From: a virus
Strand: one strand, 5' to 3'
Length of the DNA: 64,000 nt
IMG/VR virus record: IMGVR_UViG_3300028844_005216
Location: 1 to 64,000 of that record
Shown piece after piece: positions 50,482 through 57,484 of this stretch (its first letter is position 1; each line of letters opens with the position of its first letter). The notes under the pieces were generated by a model that ran no database searches, was not told where the DNA came from, and worked only from the letters and a program-made list of their open reading frames with translations. Position numbers and translations under genes: made by a program.

Positions 50482-50829
50482 TCAGCTTTTTGGAGCAGAT
50501 GACTTCATCTGCTTAAATCTTTCGGCTTCCTTCTTCTTGATCTTTGGCAGTATCTTGACTGCCAACTTATTGATCTTTGCCTTGTGCTTTTCTAGTCTCT
50601 TCTCGATTGAAATCAACATTTGCTTAGATTCAATCTCACCCTTAGTTTTTCCAGAAGTCAGCTTCTTGAATAGAATTTCTCTCGCTGCCTTTTGGGCTCG
50701 TCTCTTTAGTGATTTGGCATCAGCAAACTTAGAAAGTTTTCGCTTGCGAGCGCGTGCAATAAGGTTAGCTTTTCGCTTCATCATCTGCCCTTGCTTTCGG
50801 CGTCTTTGCATTGACCAAACTTCGTTCAT
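50482..50829 (-). CDS. Basic helical protein, probable internal head protein
   Basis: The 115-residue product is strongly basic: MQRRRKQGQMMKRKANLIAR, FADAKSLKRRAQKAAREILF, AVKILPKIKKKEAERFKQM. It is conserved in arrangement among marine T4-like phages, next to the nucleotidyltransferase gene. Likely DNA-contacting and packaged. The ATG at 50829 has GGAG 7 nt upstream. A CCTAAATA element lies 20 nt before it. Confidence 0.65.
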   Translation of the reverse strand: MNEVWSMQRRRKQGQMMKRKANLIARARKRKLSKFADAKSLKRRAQKAAREILFKKLTSGKTKGEIESKQMLISIEKRLEKHKAKINKLAVKILPKIKKKEAERFKQMKSSAPKS

Positions 50830-50849
50830 TTTATTCTCCAAATATATTA

Positions 50850-50857
50850 TATTTAGG
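50850..50857 (-). promoter_or_regulatory. Late-promoter-like element CCTAAATA
   Basis: Minus-strand CCTAAATA 20 nt before the basic-protein start; its TAA is the stop codon of the gene at 50853. Confidence 0.5.
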
Positions 50858-52097
50858 AATCCCAGTTTTTGATAGCAGTGAAATTCTGATGTGAAAACTC
50901 AAGACGATCAACTAATTTGATTGTCTTTCCGTCACGATCCACTGCAACAAAACCCTCGTCTCCTGTGACTCGGTATCCTGTATTGGTCTTAACAAAGGTT
51001 CTATACTGATTTGCACCACTTCCGAGCTTTTCCACAATCACATTCTTTGCATTGACCACATGTGTCTGATACTCTGCAAACGCAATCAACGTAGGTTTAA
51101 CTTTTCGATATACTTTGAGATGCTCTTGCTTTGTTCGTTCTTTGATATCCTTTGTCTTTTGCATTTTCAGACCAGCAATATGAGTATCCCACCACTGAGT
51201 AAAATAATTATAATACTCAACGGCATGTTTGCGAGGATTAGTAATTGCCTCTCCTGCACGAACCTTCGTGTTGCAATAGGTCTTATAGGAAGACCCCACC
51301 GCAGCCGAAGGAATCTTATTCTGCATATCAATAAACAAATCTAAATCTTTTGACTTAACCTTTCGGAATGCCTTACCAGCCCGCGAAAGATGGCGATTAA
51401 GTTCTTTGATTTCCTTGGGGGTGAATAACACATTACCCGAAAGATCGTGATAGTAGGCGTCGTCATACCACACACTCTTTGGTTTTTTCATGCCCGCAAT
51501 GTTTACACCAATAGATGCAGACATATCAGGAAGAGTATCACCAGTATATGTTGTGTGCCACACGACACCAATCTTTGCTGCTTTAATTTGCTTGGCAAGT
51601 GCTGATGTCGTATCTACTGCATAGACGATTGTATTGGGTTGAAATGTAACGTAATCAATTCCATCAATCGTTTCATCAGAAAGGTCACTCTTGGTGAACA
51701 TCATGTCACCCTGAATGACTCCATTGATTCCCAGCTTGGGCAGTTCCTTGAGCGCAATCTTTAACTTATCTGCAAGACCACCAGAATAACCATACTTCTT
51801 TAGATCGGCATTCGACTTGACCAGCTTGGCATTCTTGGCAAACACACCTTTGGTTCCAACAAAAAACTTCCCATCTTCTGGATCGGTTCCTGCAAAGACA
51901 GCAGGGGCTCCATCCCACTTCACATGTAGATCAACCTTCTTCGTAGACTTGCCGGAAAGCATGTCCCGAATAGAACGAAGGAAGTTGATACCAGAGCGCA
52001 TACCATCAATACCATAAAAGAATACAAGATCCTCAAGATGTTCAAGGTGCAAGTTCTTGGTTGCGTCTTCTGTCAAAAATTGATTAAATGATTGCAT
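50853..52097 (-). CDS. KxDG nucleotidyltransferase-like (ligase-fold) protein
   Basis: The 414-residue product has KWDGAPAVFAG at 60-70, the KxDG nucleotidyl-lysine motif of ligases and capping enzymes, followed by FFVGTKGVFAKNAKL and NGVIQGDMMFT (125-135), like motif III/IIIa. EFSHQNFTAIKNWD ends the protein. The N-terminus MQSFNQFLTED resembles the MKTFxQFxxE start of phage virion-internal proteins. It could ligate or modify nucleic acid ends, perhaps RNA. Overlaps the next gene at ATG/TAA. Confidence 0.7.
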   Translation of the reverse strand: MQSFNQFLTEDATKNLHLEHLEDLVFFYGIDGMRSGINFLRSIRDMLSGKSTKKVDLHVKWDGAPAVFAGTDPEDGKFFVGTKGVFAKNAKLVKSNADLKKYGYSGGLADKLKIALKELPKLGINGVIQGDMMFTKSDLSDETIDGIDYVTFQPNTIVYAVDTTSALAKQIKAAKIGVVWHTTYTGDTLPDMSASIGVNIAGMKKPKSVWYDDAYYHDLSGNVLFTPKEIKELNRHLSRAGKAFRKVKSKDLDLFIDMQNKIPSAAVGSSYKTYCNTKVRAGEAITNPRKHAVEYYNYFTQWWDTHIAGLKMQKTKDIKERTKQEHLKVYRKVKPTLIAFAEYQTHVVNAKNVIVEKLGSGANQYRTFVKTNTGYRVTGDEGFVAVDRDGKTIKLVDRLEFSHQNFTAIKNWDS

Positions 52098-53446
52098 TAT
52101 GCATACTCCGCAATTAGATCACCCATAAATTTCCCCTTTTCTATCAAATTACGATAGTAACCGCCACCAACAGATTCTCTTTTTACCCTCACTATAAGCA
52201 GTTGTGCGCGAGAAGTTTTTTCCACGATAATTACACTCGGAAGAGGTTCACCAGTGGTTTTATTTATTCCCTTAACATAATCAACATCAAAATCATACTC
52301 AGCTAAAACATTATTCAAACCACGAAAATTATATATTTTCGCTTCACCTTTAGCCAATTGTACAAGAGTTACATGTTCTTCGCCGAGAGTAGCAAAATCA
52401 TCTATGGCGTCTCCCAGATTCTTAAACACATCAGCTCTTTGTCGTTTAGTTCTCATTCGACTTGTTAACTCACTCGCAACGTGATCATATATGTAATTAA
52501 TTGCACCAGAAGTGTCTTTTTCTTTATGCAGCTTTCTATTATACACATTCTTCTTTGATTTAATATTAATACCAAACAACTTATCAAAAAGTTCTACATA
52601 ACCATCAACCATTTTGCCTTGTGCATTTTTTTGGCGGTCAAAATTAACACCACCCTTTTGACCAAACTGTTTAACGTCATCAACCTTTAAGGACACCTTA
52701 ATATCAACGTCCTGCGGTTTACCTTTATCATCTGTAATAGTAACAAAAGTATCAACCTTGGTGGTGGTCTGTCCCATTCCGGGCAAACTACCAACACCAT
52801 CTGATATTATTTCTATTTGGTCATATCTTCTATTTTCATATATGATCTTTGCCCATTTTTTTACATTTATATTATTTGCATATGCTACCGAAGATTGTGC
52901 ATAACCATTTAGTGCTGCTTTGCTTTTTTTATCAATCAAAAAATTTAAATTAGCCTTTGCCAAAGATATGTATAACTTTACATCATCCTTTAATGAAATA
53001 CCTTCATTATCGGCTTTTACATTTTTCTCAACTTTGGCACCACCTTTTACTGTTTCGGTTTTTCTTATACCATTCAAAACTTTAAATACATCAGTCACCT
53101 TAACATCTGTATTTCTATTTGTGAATCGACAAAAAATCGCAGCAGCAAACACACCCTCGGCAGTGTCCCCCATATTTGCAGTAACTTTTGGTTTGCGTAT
53201 TTGACCGAATGTATATACCTTTCCATCATCACCCAAAAAGGTCAAATTCACGGCTTCTCTATTTTGTCCAGAATTTACTAATTTCAAAAACTTATCTAAT
53301 GCTTTTTTGTCTTTTGATCCAACCATCTTCGTGGAACTAACCTTAAATTTTCCAGCAGCAAACATATCTGCAACAGATGGTGCATATTTTTCGATCTTTA
53401 ATCCAGTAGTACCAGATAGTGGTTGAGTTGATTGAGTAATTTCCAC
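52097..53446 (-). CDS. Conserved phage protein, possible PD-(D/E)XK nuclease
   Basis: The 449-residue product has ANMGDTAEGVFAAAIFCRFT near residue 95-114 and a core of KVDTFVTITDDKGKPQDVDI, KVSLKVDDVKQFGQKGG at about 245-282, where D-x-n-D-x-K spacing suggests a restriction-like active site. KIYNFRGLNNVLAEYDFDVD follows. The GTG start has AGGGG upstream. A TATAAATA late promoter lies 30 nt before the start. Nuclease activity is a tentative inference. Confidence 0.6.
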   Translation of the reverse strand: MEITQSTQPLSGTTGLKIEKYAPSVADMFAAGKFKVSSTKMVGSKDKKALDKFLKLVNSGQNREAVNLTFLGDDGKVYTFGQIRKPKVTANMGDTAEGVFAAAIFCRFTNRNTDVKVTDVFKVLNGIRKTETVKGGAKVEKNVKADNEGISLKDDVKLYISLAKANLNFLIDKKSKAALNGYAQSSVAYANNINVKKWAKIIYENRRYDQIEIISDGVGSLPGMGQTTTKVDTFVTITDDKGKPQDVDIKVSLKVDDVKQFGQKGGVNFDRQKNAQGKMVDGYVELFDKLFGINIKSKKNVYNRKLHKEKDTSGAINYIYDHVASELTSRMRTKRQRADVFKNLGDAIDDFATLGEEHVTLVQLAKGEAKIYNFRGLNNVLAEYDFDVDYVKGINKTTGEPLPSVIIVEKTSRAQLLIVRVKRESVGGGYYRNLIEKGKFMGDLIAEYA

Positions 53447-53474
53447 AGATAATCCCCTTAAAACAATACAATAT

Positions 53475-53482
53475 TATTTATA
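53475..53482 (-). promoter_or_regulatory. T4-type late promoter TATAAATA
   Basis: Exact TATAAATA on the minus strand about 30 nt before the GTG start of the 449-residue gene and just after a terminator, so it restarts transcription for the internal-virion block. Confidence 0.75.
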
Positions 53483-53550
53483 AGAGGCAAGGGTTTCCTG
53501 CGCCATCCTGATCTGCAAGCGTCTCCAGTATCTTTTCTTTTTCCATAACA

Positions 53551-53597
53551 AAATACAAAAACCCAGAATTTGGGTCATATAACCTAAACTCTGGGTT
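53551..53597 (-). terminator. Rho-independent terminator
   Basis: Minus strand: AACCCAGAGTTT pairs with AAATTCTGGGTT (12 bp, one G-U) around a 14-nt loop, followed by TTTGTATTTTG. It lies 23 nt after the holin-like gene, making that a single-gene late unit. Confidence 0.8.
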
Positions 53598-53619
53598 AAT
53601 GTAAACACTTCCCAAACAA

Positions 53620-53799
53620 TTAGGCATCAGGGTCGTTCGACGCCCGACCTAAATTGCCACCAAGCATGTTGATCAGATTTAAAATAAAATCAACCGCTTT
53701 GTTATCACTCTCGTTCGGCGTCAACGTCGCAACAACCGCAGCAACTCCAACAATATGAACGAGAATATCCACAATACTAACCATAAATTCCGTAGTCAT
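53620..53799 (-). CDS. Small late membrane protein, possible holin
   Basis: The 59-residue product MTTEFMVSIVDILVHIVGVA, AVVATLTPNESDNKAVDFIL, NLINMLGGNLGRASNDPDA has one helix (about 9-26), a polar hinge and an amphipathic C-terminal helix. Similar small VAAVVAxxTPxxxDD proteins occur in many marine phages. It has its own ACTAAATA promoter, an AAAGGAG site and a terminator, so it is likely abundant late. Holin role inferred. Confidence 0.65.
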   Translation of the reverse strand: MTTEFMVSIVDILVHIVGVAAVVATLTPNESDNKAVDFILNLINMLGGNLGRASNDPDA

Positions 53800-53839
53800 A
53801 ATTCATTCTCCTTTTTATGTTTATCACAACTGACATATG

Positions 53840-53847
53840 TATTTAGT
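53840..53847 (-). promoter_or_regulatory. Late-promoter-like element ACTAAATA
   Basis: Minus-strand ACTAAATA 41 nt before the small membrane protein start; its TAA is the stop codon of gp41. Confidence 0.55.
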
Positions 53848-55240
53848 CCACAATGAAATCCGAAAACTTGCTCACACCCTTGGGGGCAGTTGAGTTATTC
53901 TTATTAGAAGACAAGCTGCTATCCTGCATAAGATCACTCTGAGCATCATCTTCACAATCAAACAATCGCATTTTATTACGATCAACTCCAATCACAAACC
54001 TGCGTTTAGAAGTCATATCAGAATACCGATTTTTTAATTGCTTAATCATAATCTGGTTCATCTCATCCAATTCATCTGTACGAATCAACGCCAGAAAAAG
54101 ATCAGCCGTCGCAGGAAGTCCAAAACTCTCTGCAACATCTTCCATCGAAACATCACTACTAGATGATCCAGAACGATTAATCTGAGTCGCAGTAACAATG
54201 GGAACAGCGAGTTCAACAGCCAGTCCACGAAGCTCTTCTGCGATACTTTTAATTTTCTCATAACTATTTACGTTTGCTCCTCTGTAAACCATCGACTGAC
54301 AAAGATTGATGTAGTCAATGAAAACAAGATCAGGAACAAAATTTTTCTTCATGGCAAGTTCTTTTGCAAGATGCCGAAAATGACCTGCTCCAGCTTGAAC
54401 TGTTGGATATTCCTTTACAATAAGTTTGCCCGTAGTCTTTTGTCGCAGATCACTGATCTTGTTGTCATAAATTGATTTGGCAAGACCCTTTAAGTCTGAC
54501 ATCGAAACATTCATCAGGTTCGCATCTATTCTTTCAGAGATTTTTTCTTCTGCCATTTCAAGAGTAATGTACAAAACATTGTATCCACTGGACATTGCAC
54601 TTGCAGCCATATGACACATTGCCAAAGTTTTACCAGCACCCGGAGATGCCATCAAAACGTTTAACGTCTTTTTAATCAACCCGCCTTCAGTAATCTCGTT
54701 AAAAAGAGAAATATCAAAGGGAATGTGTTCTTCCTTTCTGTTATAAAAGGCAAATCGTTCAGCAGAATCCTCAATGTAGTCATGACCAATATGAGAGTCA
54801 AACGAAACGGAAAGAGCCTCTGTCAAAAGAGTTGGAATAGCACCTTTGTCCTTTTTAGTATTTCCATCAAGAATCTGAATAGACTCCATGATTGAATTAT
54901 AGATTGCCTTGTCTTGACAAAACTTTTCGGTCGTATCAATCAACCACTGCTCTTCGTTATTAGGATCAGACTTCTCAATCTCATCAATAGTTTCAATAAC
55001 AGATTCATAATCTTGCCCGTTTCCGCCTCCGACATTGGCGTCGTCGATCTCTACACGCAAAGATTCTACGGAAGGATTGGTATTATACTTGTTGACATAC
55101 TTAACAATAGCATCGAAAATAATCCGATCCGCATTATCATGAAAATACTCACTCTTCAGAAACGGAACTGCGCTTTTCATGAAGGACTGGTCCTTCATGA
55201 GACTCGTCAGTATTATCAATTCCGTCTTCCGTGTTGCCAT
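53843..55240 (-). CDS. 41: Replicative helicase gp41
   Basis: The 465-residue product (T4: 475) is DnaB-like: N-terminal domain to ~135, then GAIPTLLTEALSVSFDSHIG (T4 GAIPDIMRQALSISFDSYVG), Walker A ASPGAGKT (198-205), NVLYITLEMAEEKISERIDA, VPDLVFIDYINLCQ and AESFGLPATADLFLALI. It unwinds DNA 5'-3' ahead of the fork with gp61. The start overlaps the upstream gene by 92 nt. No lesions. Confidence 0.95.
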   Translation of the reverse strand: MATRKTELIILTSLMKDQSFMKSAVPFLKSEYFHDNADRIIFDAIVKYVNKYNTNPSVESLRVEIDDANVGGGNGQDYESVIETIDEIEKSDPNNEEQWLIDTTEKFCQDKAIYNSIMESIQILDGNTKKDKGAIPTLLTEALSVSFDSHIGHDYIEDSAERFAFYNRKEEHIPFDISLFNEITEGGLIKKTLNVLMASPGAGKTLAMCHMAASAMSSGYNVLYITLEMAEEKISERIDANLMNVSMSDLKGLAKSIYDNKISDLRQKTTGKLIVKEYPTVQAGAGHFRHLAKELAMKKNFVPDLVFIDYINLCQSMVYRGANVNSYEKIKSIAEELRGLAVELAVPIVTATQINRSGSSSSDVSMEDVAESFGLPATADLFLALIRTDELDEMNQIMIKQLKNRYSDMTSKRRFVIGVDRNKMRLFDCEDDAQSDLMQDSSLSSNKNNSTAPKGVSKFSDFIVD

Positions 55241-55562
55241 GTCGATTTCTCACTTCCTTATCCGCTTCGTCTTGGACCATATCTACCAAAACATTTAAGA
55301 GCAATTGATCAAAACTATCCTTCATATCTTCGGGGTAGTCCACATCTCGAATTTCCTCTGGGATATGAAGAACCTCAAACTGATACTCCACCTTCAAATT
55401 CTCATCAAGCTCACTGGGCTTACCAAAGCGAAAATCGCCATACTTATACACCAATCCCGAAAATGGACCCGTTGTCAATTCAACCGCACCCTCACTATTA
55501 TTTTCTGGATTGGAAACTAAACGATAGTAGTCCTTAATATTATTTTCACTCGTCTCCCACAT
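55149..55562 (-). CDS. Hypothetical protein between uvsX and gp41
   Basis: The 137-residue product has beta-rich YYRLVSNPENNSEGAVELTT and GPFSGLVYKYGDFRFGKP, then an acidic helical half (QLLLNVLVDMVQDEADKEVR) and a polar tail. Not recognised. The ATG at 55562 has GAGG 6 nt upstream. It overlaps uvsX by 17 nt and gp41 by 92 nt, which argues for coupled expression. Confidence 0.65.
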   Translation of the reverse strand: MWETSENNIKDYYRLVSNPENNSEGAVELTTGPFSGLVYKYGDFRFGKPSELDENLKVEYQFEVLHIPEEIRDVDYPEDMKDSFDQLLLNVLVDMVQDEADKEVRNRHGNTEDGIDNTDESHEGPVLHEKRSSVSEE

Positions 55563-56601
55563 CACTCACCTCCTCAATATCTTCACTCATTGTAGCCTGC
55601 GTGGTTCCATATTTAAACTCGACCCCACATGCCTTATCAATCTTATCTAAAATATCTTTTGTAAAAATCTTCTCTGCGTTTTTTATAATGTGGCTTGCAT
55701 AGTGTTTGTTTCCATCCGGCAACTCAATCTTATTAGAAACCTTCTTGAAAATTTCATGAGCCACAGCAAGTTCAATTAAACCATAATACCTATCCAGTCC
55801 TGTATCATAACGAAGAAGAACATCAACCATCTTGTTCTCTACCGTTAAACGAGACTTGTAGTTTCTACAATGAATAACATTACCAACAACATCTGTCCCA
55901 ACCTTTTCCTTTCGCTTAGTAAGAAATATAATATTATCAGCAGAATACTTCAAGCCACTACCACCAGCAAGTTCCTTTGTTGGATACAGACTCCCGATGC
56001 TGTCGTATGTATGATTAGTGACAACCATTGGGATTCCCAGCTTACCTAACTGAATCGTCAACACACGAAACGCACCCTTAATCATAGGAGCGCGAGTCAT
56101 GTCTCTCTTTTCAGAACCAGACTCAACATCAGCAACTTCCTTGCTTGTTGACAACTGACCCAGACTATCCAAGCAAAATAGAAGAGGGTGACGACTACTT
56201 TCGGGTGTCTCCTGAACTCTCTTCAGAATATTCATTGCCTGTGTACGAAACTCTTCAACAGTAGACACCGGAAGCATTGTTACTCGCTGGCTATCAATGC
56301 CACGTTCATCAAACATATCATGCGTAATGGCAGATTCACTTTCAAAGAAAATAACTCCACCGTCTTTGTGATCATTAAGAAATTGGCGAATCATTCCCAT
56401 CAAAAAGAATGTCTTGCCCGTTGCAGACTCACCAGCAAGGGCAGTAATCTTATTCCCCGGAAGACCTTTGTAAATCGAACCCGAAATAAGACCATTCAAA
56501 ATATAAGAACCCGTATCAGTATATGATGTTACATCTGCATACTGATCAACAAAGGGATTCACCTTACTCAAATCACCAAGAAAATCAAATGTTCCGCTCA
56601 T
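55546..56601 (-). CDS. uvsX: RecA-like recombinase UvsX
   Basis: The 351-residue product (T4: 391) has Walker A GESATGKT (57-64), VIFFESESAITHDMF, Walker B PLLFCLDSLGQL (139-150), MVVTNHTYDSIGSLYPTKEL and ELAGGSGLKYSADNIIFLTK. It drives strand exchange and recombination-dependent replication. Overlaps glutaredoxin by 4 nt. An acidic C-terminal tail (SEDIEEVSDVGDE) is typical. Confidence 0.95.
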   Translation of the reverse strand: MSGTFDFLGDLSKVNPFVDQYADVTSYTDTGSYILNGLISGSIYKGLPGNKITALAGESATGKTFFLMGMIRQFLNDHKDGGVIFFESESAITHDMFDERGIDSQRVTMLPVSTVEEFRTQAMNILKRVQETPESSRHPLLFCLDSLGQLSTSKEVADVESGSEKRDMTRAPMIKGAFRVLTIQLGKLGIPMVVTNHTYDSIGSLYPTKELAGGSGLKYSADNIIFLTKRKEKVGTDVVGNVIHCRNYKSRLTVENKMVDVLLRYDTGLDRYYGLIELAVAHEIFKKVSNKIELPDGNKHYASHIIKNAEKIFTKDILDKIDKACGVEFKYGTTQATMSEDIEEVSDVGDE

Positions 56602-56858
56602 AATCCACCTTCTCCAAAACCACCTTGTTCATTTTCAAAGTGTTCAATAAGATCTTCATAACCACCAATCAAAACAGAGTCCCTAAAAATTTTAGGGACG
56701 GTTAACTTTGCATTATGTTGTTCAGTTATATGTTGAAATTCTTCTTTAGAAAGATCCTCTGGGATATTTCTCTCATTGTATGAGAGATTCCTCTTTTTGA
56801 ATTCCTTCTTTGCCAGAACACACCACTTACAATTATCTTTCGTAATAATTGTGTACAT
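56598..56858 (-). CDS. grx: Glutaredoxin
   Basis: The 86-residue product has TKDNCKWCVLAKKEF with the CxxC pair at 10-13, the cis-Pro in KLTVPKIFRD and the GGYEDLIEHFE end. It likely supplies electrons to a reductase; class II RNR can use thioredoxin or glutaredoxin-like donors. Complete domain. Overlaps uvsX and the ClpP-like gene by a few bases. Confidence 0.92.
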   Translation of the reverse strand: MYTIITKDNCKWCVLAKKEFKKRNLSYNERNIPEDLSKEEFQHITEQHNAKLTVPKIFRDSVLIGGYEDLIEHFENEQGGFGEGGL

Positions 56859-57484
56859 CAGTAAAGATCCTTAACCTGATCACAAATACCAAACTTCTTT
56901 GCTTCTGAAGCACCAAGCCAAACATCATGAGCTGGAAGCAATACCTCCCTAATCTTCTTTTCGGTCATTCCCGTACATTTCTTATAATGAGTAAGAATCA
57001 TTTTTGCAGTCAGATCAAATGCTTTCTTTGCAGTCAAAAGCTCATGCTCCTTACCCCATTTACCCCATGAGTATTGATGAGATAGAATGGCAGTGTTTGG
57101 AGTCAATGTTCGATGACCCGTTGCTCCTGCCATAAAGATCATCAAAGCTGCACTAGACACCTCACCCAAACCAATTGTATGAACAGGAATACCAGAACCT
57201 CGCATAGTATCAATAAGCGCGAATGCATCTGTGACACTACCACCACCCGAATTTACAATGAGTGTAAGATTTTCTGGCTGAGATGGGGAAAGGTTATTTC
57301 TCAGTATCCACTCAATCACTGGTCGAACCGAATCGTTCTTAATATCATCCATCAACATGTATACGCCAGCCTTGTCCAATCCATCACCATCTCCACCAAA
57401 CAAAGCACCGAGAACATCTGTTGTCGCATTGTTAGTTAACTCCAAAGCATCTTGATTTTCATCATTTACATTTTCCATATTCAT
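56858..57484 (-). CDS. ClpP-like serine protease
   Basis: The 208-residue product has LTLIVNSGGGSVTDAFALID, GLGEVSSAALMIFMAGATGH with likely catalytic S111, PNTAILSHQYSWG with H136, and HDVWLGASEAKKFGICD with D187: a full Ser-His-Asp triad in ClpP order. It may join or redirect the host ClpP machine, or cut a phage substrate. No phage ATPase partner lies nearby. Start ATG overlaps the polymerase stop by ATGA. Confidence 0.9.
   Translation of the reverse strand: MNMENVNDENQDALELTNNATTDVLGALFGGDGDGLDKAGVYMLMDDIKNDSVRPVIEWILRNNLSPSQPENLTLIVNSGGGSVTDAFALIDTMRGSGIPVHTIGLGEVSSAALMIFMAGATGHRTLTPNTAILSHQYSWGKWGKEHELLTAKKAFDLTAKMILTHYKKCTGMTEKKIREVLLPAHDVWLGASEAKKFGICDQVKDLY

Noticed and set aside
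53479-53547. 22-codon frame MEKEKILETLADQDGAGNPC after the terminator
   Set aside because: Too short, no ribosome-binding site, and it overlaps the late promoter.
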